From Lyngbya sp. PCC 8106 (GTDB taxonomy: Bacteria; Cyanobacteriota; Cyanobacteriia; Cyanobacteriales; Microcoleaceae), in contig NZ_AAVU01000070.1 in NCBI RefSeq assembly GCF_000169095.1, positions 1 through 22,568 of the forward strand: a DNA stretch of 22,568 nucleotides, in the 5' to 3' direction. A program made the position numbers and the translations under genes. Shown in pieces: positions 1-7,800 of this stretch (within the stretch, counting starts at the first letter, position 1; every line of letters starts with the position of its first letter). Under the pieces are notes generated by a model. That model saw only the letters and a program-made list of their open reading frames with translations. It was not told the DNA's origin and searched no databases.

Positions 1-118
1 AATATTGACGGAACATTACAGATTTATCTTTTCCAATTGGACTATTAGGATTTAGAGCATACTCTGTACATTTTCGCGGATCGATCAATAGCTGCTTTGC
101 GACATCTCTTAACCTCAT
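1..118 (-). CDS. DUF6883-like small protein, N-terminal part, cut by window edge
   Basis: The frame starts with ATG at 116-118 and is open to the window edge, giving 39 residues. The visible text contains DPRKCTEYALNPNSPIGKDK followed by a Met-Phe. From memory this resembles the start of DUF6883-type domains (Lys-Leu-x-x-Tyr-x-Leu-Asn-Pro, Gly-x-x-Lys), small proteins found near toxin-antitoxin genes. Its ATG overlaps the TAA that ends the methylase-tail scrap upstream (TAATG), the usual layout for translational coupling. The biochemical role is unknown. The family call is moderate because only the N-terminus is visible. Confidence 0.45.
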   Translation of the reverse strand, partial: MRLRDVAKQLLIDPRKCTEYALNPNSPIGKDKSVMFRQY

Positions 119-242
119 TATATTGACTCCCCACGCTTTCTGACAAATATATTAACACTCACACCCACCTGAATCCCAAAAACATTTTTTCTTTCCGCCA
201 AAACTCATCCATTCTAGCATAATAAATTTTAGCTTTTTTCAT
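118..242 (-). pseudogene. Remnant of type ISP methylase C-terminus (two scrambled pieces)
   Basis: Two reading frames in this short stretch encode pieces of the methylase whose main body lies at 1347-2624. The first frame (159-242) reads MKKAKIYYARMDEFWRKEK before running out; KIYYARMDEFWRKE resembles, from memory, a segment of type ISP-like methylases lying downstream of the NPPY region. The second frame, from 186 down to a TAA at 118-120, reads NVFGIQVGVSVNIFVRKR and then a few residues. It nearly duplicates the last residues of the main methylase ORF. In an intact protein NVFGIQ would come before KIYYAR, so the order here is reversed. No function is expected. Confidence 0.6.
143..186 (-). 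repeat. 44 bp direct repeat, copy 2 (methylase tail)
   Basis: This copy matches 1375-1418 over 44 bp with a single mismatch by eye, in the same orientation. It encodes NVFGIQVGVSVNIF of the methylase. In both copies the ORF stops a few codons later, and the stop overlaps the ATG of a different small gene. Confidence 0.85.
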
Positions 243-245
243 GGT

Positions 246-548
246 TCATCCCCATAATTCCTCAAACAAAGCCTTCAAATCCCTACGCCCATAAGCTACA
301 CGGACAATATCAATTCCATCTTCACGCGGATAATAAAACACGATGTAGTCATCAACAATGAAGCCACGCAAATCGGCAGCAATCCAAGTATAATCTTTAC
401 CCATGTTGGGAAAATCAGCAACTAATTTGCATTTTTTCCGAATAGAATCAAACAACTTGCTGGCTGCTGTTGTATTGGTTTGACCAATAAAATCACAAAT
501 TTCATTCAGGTCTTGAACTGCTAGTTCCGAGAAAACATAACTACCCAT
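246..548 (-). CDS. parE: ParE/RelE-family toxin
   Basis: The protein has 100 residues, usual for the ParE/RelE toxin superfamily (RelE mRNA interferases, ParE gyrase poisons). The hallmarks are an N-terminal helix pair (FSELAVQDLNEICDFI), a Pro-Asn-Met-Gly turn near residue 48, an Arg-Gly-Phe strand (LRGFIVDDYIVFYY) and a C-terminal strand IVRVAYGRRDLKALF. The RGF-YIVFYY-VRVAYGRRD pattern is closer to ParE than to RelE, so gyrase is the more likely target (inference). It begins 2 bp after the stop of the antitoxin gene, so the two form one transcript and are probably coupled. The frame is intact. Confidence 0.85.
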   Translation of the reverse strand: MGSYVFSELAVQDLNEICDFIGQTNTTAASKLFDSIRKKCKLVADFPNMGKDYTWIAADLRGFIVDDYIVFYYPREDGIDIVRVAYGRRDLKALFEELWG

Positions 549-550
549 GT

Positions 551-808
551 TTAGCCTTTTTCCATCCGGTCTAGCTTTTCTTGTAACTGTTGAAACACCG
601 CTTCACCCTCGACAACCTTTCCGTCACGAATTTGCTGTGTTCCCTGAGCAATCTTTTCTCTTAGTTCAAGCAGTTGTCTTTCTTTATAATCATGTTCTTC
701 CAAAAGTTTAAATGCTACTGCTAACAACTCATCAACACTTTGATACTTACCTTGCTGTAATTTTTCAAGAATAAATTTTTCTTGTTCTGGCTTTAAAGCA
801 ATTTGCAT
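551..808 (-). CDS. parD: ParD-like antitoxin
   Basis: This 85-residue protein lies directly upstream of the ParE-type toxin gene with a 2 bp gap, the standard antitoxin-first order. The N-terminus (MQIALKPEQEKFILEKLQQG, then a YQSVDELLAVAF segment) matches the short ribbon-helix-helix DNA-binding part of ParD antitoxins. The charged helical C-terminus (residues 40-85) would wrap the toxin. ParD proteins usually repress their own operon as a toxin complex. The start is supported by an AGGAGA ribosome site. Confidence 0.8.
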   Translation of the reverse strand: MQIALKPEQEKFILEKLQQGKYQSVDELLAVAFKLLEEHDYKERQLLELREKIAQGTQQIRDGKVVEGEAVFQQLQEKLDRMEKG

Positions 809-813
809 TTTTA

Positions 814-819
814 TCTCCT
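814..819 (-). promoter_or_regulatory. Ribosome binding site of parD
   Basis: AGGAGA on the minus strand lies 5 bases before the ATG at 806-808. It is one of the clearest Shine-Dalgarno sequences in the window and fixes the parD start. Confidence 0.7.
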
Positions 820-877
820 GGTGCTTGAGTTTATTGGTGAGAATCCGTCATGCTAGAATCATCAGTCATCTCAACAT

Positions 878-883
878 ATTATA
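878..883 (-). promoter_or_regulatory. Candidate -10 box of the parDE operon
   Basis: A perfect TATAAT on the minus strand sits in the 90 bp gap between hicA and parD. No convincing -35 hexamer is seen 16-18 bases upstream, so this rests on the -10 match and its position alone. It suggests that parDE can be transcribed separately from hicBA. Confidence 0.3.
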
Positions 884-898
884 AATTTTACCGCTTTT

Positions 899-1111
899 TT
901 ATAAATCTTCTGGTTCTAATCCTGTTTTCTTAGCAATACGAACAAGCATTCTTGAACCAATTTCATCACTATCCCCAAAAGCAAATACATAATCATCCCA
1001 ACCTTCTCGCTCTAGGATTTTATGCGATCCGGTTTGTCGTTTAATCCGCCATCCAATTCTTTCTAGTGCGGCTAACACTTTTCTAGCTTTTGTCGATGAC
1101 CACTGACTCAT
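899..1111 (-). CDS. hicA: HicA-type mRNA interferase toxin
   Basis: This 70-residue protein has the size and pattern of HicA toxins (YcfA/HicA family), small double-stranded-RNA-binding-fold ribonucleases that cleave mRNA. The key element is Gly-Ser-His-Lys at residues 28-31, with His30 as the expected catalytic residue, after the helix KARKVLAALERIGWRIKRQ. The C-terminus (IGSRMLVRIAKKTGL) is also typical. It follows hicB by 11 bp, so hicB comes first in the transcript. No inactivating change is visible. Confidence 0.85.
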   Translation of the reverse strand: MSQWSSTKARKVLAALERIGWRIKRQTGSHKILEREGWDDYVFAFGDSDEIGSRMLVRIAKKTGLEPEDL

Positions 1112-1122
1112 ATTACCATTTT

Positions 1123-1347
1123 CTAAACAGCAACAAAGGTTAAACTTGTCAAACCCAAACTAATTTCTCCGTGTTCGAGTTTGTCAGCAATTACTCGCAA
1201 CGCCAAAGCTTGTACATTTGCGATCGCTTCTTGTTGAGTTGAACCGTAGACTAAAACTCCCGGTATTTCTAAAATTTCTGCGATCCAACGACCATCTAAT
1301 TCTTGTTCTGTTTCAATCGTAAAGTGAGTAGATATTGAGCTTTGCAT
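1123..1347 (-). CDS. hicB: HicB-like antitoxin
   Basis: This 74-residue protein has the HicB core: a strand with DGRWIAEILEIPGV, a Tyr-Gly-x-Thr turn, then the helix QEAIANVQALALRVIADKLEHG. This is the partial RNase H-like fold that neutralises HicA. The C-terminus is short, with no added helix-turn-helix or ribbon-helix-helix domain, so DNA binding is doubtful. Its ATG overlaps the methylase stop (TGATG), so translation probably depends on ribosomes finishing the truncated methylase. It is paired with hicA 11 bp downstream. Confidence 0.85.
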   Translation of the reverse strand: MQSSISTHFTIETEQELDGRWIAEILEIPGVLVYGSTQQEAIANVQALALRVIADKLEHGEISLGLTSLTFVAV

Positions 1348-2624
1348 CAGATAACCTCCTCATTCTTTTTCTTCACAAATATATTAACACTTACACCCAC
1401 CTGAATCCCAAAAACATTATGAGTTGTTCCTGACAGCTTGGGATTTTTACGAACATTTCCTCCCAAGTCAAAGACATAGATTTGATCGAACTCCTTTTCT
1501 AGCTGCTGTCTCATCCCATCAAAGGCTATTTGATCAATAAAACTGTTATTCGTCACAAAGGCGATAATTCCTTCATCACTTATTCTATCACTCGCCCAAC
1601 GAATCGCTTTAACATAAGGATCAGACAGCGCATTTTTATTCGTTGCTTTTGATGCTTTGGCGTAAGTTGCAGAAACAATATCATCAATTCCCGTTTTATC
1701 TTTGTTGGTATACTTGCGGTTTTTATTATTATCATTCTCGTTCAACTGACCGACATTATAGGGCGGATTTCCCAGAATCACAAACAGATTAGAATTTCTT
1801 TGTTTTTGAACCCGCTTCATGTTCTCCGGGCTAAATAAATCCAATTGTTGAACCGCCTGATCTTCAAAAGTATCAACCAAACAAATCCCCTCAAAAGATT
1901 TATATTCCCCAGTCTGTTCAAAATACTCATGCTCAATATTCATCGCAGCAATATAATAAGGTAACAACATCACCTCATTACAATGTAACTCCTGTTCATA
2001 TTTATAAGGTAAAGCCGATTTTTGAATCTCTACAATTTCCCGCATTACCCGAATCAAAAAATTACCCGTTCCCACAAACGGATCGAGAATATGAACCCCT
2101 TTATCAACCAACGATTTCCCAAACTCCCTCTGTAAAATATCCTCAACACTTTTTACCATAAAATTAACTATTGGTTGGGGTGTATAAACAATCCCGTGAG
2201 TATCGGCGACTTTCACCGAAAAGCCTTGAAAAAATTTCTCATAAATTGTATTGAGAAAATCCTGTTTTTTGGAATAATCATCTATCGTTGCTGCGGTTTC
2301 CTCTATCGCCCCATAAAACCGATCCAACGTGCTTAAAAAATGACTGCGACTAAAAGATTTAGACGTTAAAGCATTAATAACCTTTTCAATTTCTACAGCG
2401 ATAATATTCCGTTTTGCAAAATCAGGATTATTAAATACACTTCTAAAAATCCGTTCGGTTAATAAATGCTGAATCAACATTTCCTCAATCGCTTGTTCGG
2501 AAAGATTGGGGTTGATTGACTGGCGACAAAGTAGTAAAAAATCTGCAAACGCATCAATAAACTTTTTATTTTTCTGACTCTGTTCTCGAATTAAATCTAA
2601 TAGTGCTGTGGCGTTTTCTTTCAC
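1347..2624 (-). pseudogene. Type ISP-like N6-adenine DNA methylase part, C-terminally truncated
   Basis: This 425-residue frame carries an amino-methyltransferase core. A helical coupler region (1-140) is followed by TPQPIVNFMVKSV, the SAM-binding motif I DPFVGTGNFL at residues 181-190, and the catalytic motif IV Asn-Pro-Pro-Tyr at 286-289. It ends at NVFGIQVGVSVNIFVKKK, where related enzymes should continue into a target-recognition domain; here that part is replaced by TA genes. The GTG at 2622-2624 is only a nominal start. The frame continues upstream through a TAG at 2637-2639 into the nuclease part, so this is the 3' half of one gene. Methylation is unlikely without the recognition domain. 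A piece of the lost end is at 159-242. Confidence 0.8.
1375..1418 (-). repeat. 44 bp direct repeat, copy 1 (methylase tail)
   Basis: This is the near-identical partner of 143-186. It encodes the last conserved residues (NVFGIQVGVSVNIF) of the truncated methylase, just before the unrelated ending KKKNEEVI and the overlapping hicB start. Confidence 0.85.
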
Positions 2625-2636
2625 CCGAAATCCAAA

Positions 2637-3122
2637 CTAATCAACCGCTTTTTCCCATTGTTCAATCGCCGGAGGACGATATTCAAAAAACTGACGCACC
2701 ACATCCACCAACATCTGGGGTTTAGTGATGTCTTCATCCATCACCAGTTTGCCATCTTGGTAAAGAATTGCGCGATTAGGTTGCTGAAAAATGATATTAT
2801 CTTTGGGATAGCCAACTGCAAATTTTTTCTTAATTTCTTTCTTTAAATCGTCCTGACTATCTTTTGCTTCCCAATAAGCCCGAGCCAAGTTATAATCATC
2901 AACTAAAGCCCCATCTATCCGAATGGGTTGTTTCTTGGGTCGCTTAATCGCATATTGGGGAATTAAAGTCCATTTTAACTGCTGACCACAGGACTCAAGT
3001 AACTGCTGAAATGCCGTTTGTACCGCCCCTTCGTGGTTCACTCCCAACTTTGCATACTGTTCTAAAGCTGCGTAGTAGGTTTTAATCGGTTTATGGGTGG
3101 GTTTGAGGCTGAGATTCGGCAT
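2637..3122 (-). pseudogene. Type ISP-like restriction enzyme, N-terminal nuclease part, ends at in-frame TAG
   Basis: The first 161 codons of the restriction-modification gene start at ATG 3120-3122; a TTG two codons earlier is possible but less likely. The protein opens with LSLKPTHKPIKTYYAALEQY. It carries an Mrr-like PD-(D/E)xK nuclease signature: Asp70 in IRIDGALVDD and Glu85-Ala-Lys87 in AYWEAKD. It stops at ...EQWEKAVD. The bases after the TAG read on in the same frame as FGFRVKENATALLDL and join the methylase part seamlessly, so one point change (for example GAG or CAG to TAG) split the gene. Related proteins are single-chain nuclease-methylase enzymes. Confidence 0.8.
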
Positions 3123-3250
3123 ATACAACCTAATGCTTAACTTAATACTAATCTTACCCGAATTATCCGATCAATGATCAGTATTTTTGATTTTAGTCTG
3201 ATGCTCAACAAACAAGTATTTTTGATAGATATAGTTAATTCTGACGGTTT

Positions 3251-4630
3251 CTATAAATCTACCTCATCTAAGTTAATTCCCTGTAAATCTGTATCTTTAA
3301 AAACAGCTTGTTTAAAATTAACCCCTTTAAGATTAGCACCTTTTAAGTTCACTTGAAATAAGACTGCATGACTCAAATCTGCACCACATAAGTTCGCACC
3401 TTCTAAATTAACTTTGGTCAATTCCGCTTGACTAAGATTCACATTTTCTAAATTCGCCTGAGTCAAATTAGCGCGAGTAAAATCAATTCCCCGCAAATCT
3501 GTATCTGTAAAATCAACGCCTTGTAAACTGGCTTGGGTAAAATCTGCGCTGCGTAAATCGGCATTACTCAAATTAGAATCATCCAAATTTGCACGAGTAA
3601 AATCAGCTTGTCTCAAGTCTGAATTCTGGAGATTTACTTCTAATAAACTCGCTCCGGTTAAATTGGCTTTTCGCAAGTCAATCCCTTCTAAATTGGCTTG
3701 ATCTAGAGAAGCCCGTTTCAGGTTAGCATGAGTTAAATCAGTGTTTTTTAAATTAACTCTTTTTAAGTTTGCACCACAAAAATTGACACCAGATAGATTA
3801 CTTTCACTCAAATCAACATCGCTGAGATTGACTCCAGGAAGTGAAACATTTGCCGCAATTAAATAAGCTCCACCTTGACGCAAATCTATCTCAGGTGACA
3901 GGCGAGTATTAGGATCATAAATAGCTTTTTCAAGAATTGATTCATTTAAAAGTGCTTCTCGAAGATCAGCCCCGCTTAAATTCGCACCCGCTAGATTTGC
4001 TCGACTGAGATTAACCCCAAATAAATTGGCTTTACAGAGATTAACACCGCGAAGATTTGCTCCTTTGAGATCTGCTCCACTCAAGTCAACTCCTGAGAGG
4101 TTAGCTTCTTGTAAAAAGACATCAGGAGCTAATAAATAAGCGCCTGCAAGAATGGGATCAATTTCTGAAGGAAATAACGTGCGATTACTATAAACAGCAC
4201 CTTTAAGAATAGCTGTAAATAATTGAGCGCCTCTCAAATCAGCATCACTGAGATTAGCACCTGTTAAATTGGCTTGATCTAAGTTAGCACCGACAAGATT
4301 AACTTTTTTGAGATTCGCCTGAGTTAGATTTGCGCCTGTGAGTTCAACCCCAATTAAAGTAGCTTCTCGTAAGTTTGCACCAGAGAGATTAGCCCTCGTC
4401 AAATTGGCGAGATTGATAGAAGCTTCACATAAGAGAGCTTTACTGAGATTAACTTCTGTTAAATCAGCTTCAATTAAATCAGCATAAACTAACAAAGCCT
4501 CACTGAGATTAGCACCTCTAAGATTTAATCCTCGAAAATTAGCCCCCCGAAGTTGCGCTCCGATTAAGTTAGCACCTTGGAGTTCTTTTTGTTGTAAACC
4601 AAGCCGGGGTAGAAAGTCACCAACATTCAT
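3251..4630 (-). CDS. Pentapeptide-repeat protein
   Basis: This 459-residue protein is almost entirely made of five-residue repeats of the A(N/D)Lxx type. Such repeats fold into a right-handed quadrilateral beta-helix. The repeats begin near residue 17 after the short leader MNVGDFLPRLGLQQ. Two related breaks interrupt the helix at about 144-175 and 235-268. Each contains Tyr, a Thr-x-(Phe/Leu)-x-(S/P)-Glu-Ile-Asp stretch and Gly-Ala-Tyr-Leu, so three helical blocks result. There is no signal peptide or membrane segment. Pentapeptide proteins are abundant in cyanobacteria and mostly of unknown function; a few elsewhere mimic DNA and protect gyrase, but nothing here supports that role. It is transcribed alone. 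Confidence 0.9.
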   Translation of the reverse strand: MNVGDFLPRLGLQQKELQGANLIGAQLRGANFRGLNLRGANLSEALLVYADLIEADLTEVNLSKALLCEASINLANLTRANLSGANLREATLIGVELTGANLTQANLKKVNLVGANLDQANLTGANLSDADLRGAQLFTAILKGAVYSNRTLFPSEIDPILAGAYLLAPDVFLQEANLSGVDLSGADLKGANLRGVNLCKANLFGVNLSRANLAGANLSGADLREALLNESILEKAIYDPNTRLSPEIDLRQGGAYLIAANVSLPGVNLSDVDLSESNLSGVNFCGANLKRVNLKNTDLTHANLKRASLDQANLEGIDLRKANLTGASLLEVNLQNSDLRQADFTRANLDDSNLSNADLRSADFTQASLQGVDFTDTDLRGIDFTRANLTQANLENVNLSQAELTKVNLEGANLCGADLSHAVLFQVNLKGANLKGVNFKQAVFKDTDLQGINLDEVDL

Positions 4631-4895
4631 TCATCTGAGAGTAAAATTAAACTCATTAACATCTCTATTTCCAGAGAAAACAAAGATCAAAAAAAACACG
4701 ATTATCCAAGAAAAGTATTAAGAGTTTTGAGTTCAAAATTATATCAATTTAGATTTGAAAATAACAATCATATCTCTTGATTGAACCCCACATTTCGCAT
4801 GAAGATCGCAAATCTATTAATTTAAGGCATACTATACAAAAGATGCTTTTCAATGTTTGTTTTCTCATCAACTGGTCACTCCCATATCCTCACCT

Positions 4896-7800
4896 ATGAA
4901 TCCGTCGAACTCAGACCACCCTGTTAAGAAGCCCCTATCTGATGATGCTCAAGTCTCTACACCCGATCAAATGAATCCCCTCAATACCCGAACTCCCGAA
5001 GCACTTCTGCGGTTAAAAGATGCGGCGATGGAAGCGGCTATTGATGCAATTGCTTTGCTGGAGAACGGTCGATATCTTTATCTGAACTCTCAGCATTTGC
5101 AGATGTTTGGCTATAACGATATGCAGGAGTTGATCGGTCAACCTTGGCAAATTCTCTACGAACCTGAAGAAGCCAACCGTTTGCAAAAACAAGCCATCCC
5201 TATTGTAGAGTCTGTTGGGCATTGGCACGGAGAAGCGATCGCGAAACGCAAAGATGGCAGTACATTTGTCCAAGATGTTTCTTTAACTTATACCGAAGAC
5301 CAAGTTTTGATCTGTGTTTGTCGCGACATCAGCGAACGGAAACAAGCCGAACAACAGCAAGCGCATCTCCTCGAACAATTAAGCCGCAGCAATGCCATTT
5401 TACAAGCTCAACAAGAAGCCTCTTTAGAGGGATTTTTGATCATTGATCAAAATCGCCAAGTCATCTCCCATAACCAAAAATTTTGTCAACTTTGGCAGAT
5501 TCCCCAAACTCTGATCAAACGGGGTAAAGACCCAGAGTTATTAAGATATGTTTTGGATCAATTGGCTTCGCCGAAAGAGTTTATCGATAAAGTTGAGTCT
5601 GTTTACCAACATCCCAAACTCATTGTCGAGGACGAAATTCAGTTAAAAGATGGACGTATCTTTGAACGCTATTGTGCGCCGCTTTACTCGCCATCAGGAG
5701 ACTATTACGGTCGGATTTGGTCATTTCGAGATATTAGCGATCGCAAAGCGATGGAAGAACAATTACGAGCCTGGGATCAACGACTTTCTTTGTTGGTTCA
5801 GCAAACCCCTCTAGCTGTGATTGAATGGAATACTGAATTTCAAGTCACGGCTTGGAATCCGGCGTCAGAACGCATTTTTGGCTACACTGCTTCAGAAGCG
5901 TTTGGAAAAAATCTCAAATTTTTGATTCCTGAATTTGAGCAAGCCCAAGTGAGTGATGTTGTTGCCGATCTACTCACCCAAAAAAATGGGAGTTATAGTA
6001 TTAACCAAAATCAGACTAAAGACGGTGGTTTCATTACCTGTCAATGGTACAACACTCCACTGGTGACTGCCGAAGGGGAATTAGTGGGAGTCGTATCAAT
6101 GGCAATTGATGTTACCGAACAAAAGCGTATTCAAGTTGAATTACAACGTTCTCAGGCACAACTCCAAGCTATTTTAGATAATACACCTGTTGCTATTTAT
6201 GTTAAAGATTTAGAAGGTCGTTATATTCTACTTAACCGTGCAGTTGAAGACATTTTTCAGATCAAACAAGCGGACTGGATTGGCAAAACCGATTTAGAAG
6301 TTATGCCGCCTACAATTGCTGAATCGATTTCAGAAAATGATGTACAAGTGATTCTTAAAGGTCAATCTATTCATCTCGAAGAAACCGTTATTTCCCAGGG
6401 AGAGGAACGTTATTTTGTTGCGGTAAAGTTTCCCTTGTTAAATGAAAATAATCAACCCTATGCTCTCTGTGGAATTTCTACAGACATCACTGATTTTAAA
6501 CAGACTGAACAAGAACTCAAAAATCAAAAAGCTTTTCTACAAAGTATTTGGGATAATATTAATTATGGTATCTTTGTTCTTGATGTGATTAATGAGGGTG
6601 AAGATTTTCGATTTGTGAGCTTCAATCCCGCCACCATTAAAGCATCTAATCAATCTCTAGAAAGCTTCGTGGGTAAAACACTCAAGCAAGTCTTATCGCC
6701 AGAGATGGCTGAAGTTTTCATTCCTCGCTATTTGGAAGTTGTGCATTCAGGTGAGAGTATTTCCTTTGAGGAACAGTTCTCAAATGAGCATGATTTAAGC
6801 TGGTGGTTTATTACTCTTGCGCCTTTACAAAATGCTCAAGGTAAAGTCTATAAAATTATTGGGACTAGCGAAAATATTACCGAACGTAAACGCAACGAAG
6901 AAAAACTGAGATCTCAACAAAATCAGATTAAGTATTTGCTCAATAATATTCCCCACATGGCTTGGCTAAAAAATAAGAATGGTCAATTTATTGCTGTGAA
7001 TGAACCTTTGAGTCGGAGATGTGGTTTAACTCCAGAAAACATGATTGGTAAAACTGATTCTGAACTGTTAAACGCAGAATTTGCGCGGAAAGTCATTAGA
7101 GATGATCGACAAGTTCTTGTTTCCAAACAACCTCAACGTATTGAGCAAAGAATTATTGATGCTCAAGGTCAAACAAGCTGGTTAGAAATTTATAAAACTC
7201 CCATTCTCGGAGATAAAAATCAGGCAATTGGCACCGTGGGAATTGCGATTGAAATTACAGATCGCAAACAAACCGAACAATACCTTCGAGAACAAGCCAG
7301 ACGCGAAAAAATTCTCAATCAACTAACAACACAAATCCGAAAATCTCTAGATTTTGAAACAATTTTACAGACAACTTTAGCCAGTGTCAAAGAATGTTTA
7401 ACAGTTGATCGCTGTGGGTTTTCCGTATATTATCCCCATGTCGAACAGCCTTACTGGGAAGTGATCCAAGACTCTCATAATGAAGATTTACCCGACTTTA
7501 AAGGACAAATTTTTTCTGCTGCTGTGATTACTCCTGTTACCGAACGCGCCTTAAACGCAGAAGTGATCAAAATTGTAGATGCGGATCTCGAAGTGAATCG
7601 AGCCTTTAGACAAGCTTTGAAAGCCACTAAAACCAAATCAATGGTGAGTATTCCACTGCAAAGATCATCAGGTCAAATTGGCTTACTCACCTGTAGTATG
7701 CACCAGAACAAAGTTCGCAATTGGACAGATGAAGAAGTCAACTTACTACAAGCTGTTGTCGAACAATTAGCCATTGCGATCAAACAAGCCGAACTCTACG

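Noticed and set aside
3174..3356. 60-codon plus-strand frame at the end of the pentapeptide gene
   Set aside because: Two thirds is antisense to pentapeptide repeats and no start signal is seen.
4853..4927. ATG at 4853 as kinase start
   Set aside because: It is out of frame with the kinase and reaches a stop after 24 codons.
7240..7790. GAF domains of the two large kinases as bilin-binding photoreceptors
   Set aside because: Neither has the chromophore Cys-His pattern of cyanobacteriochromes in the expected place; both read as ordinary GAF domains.
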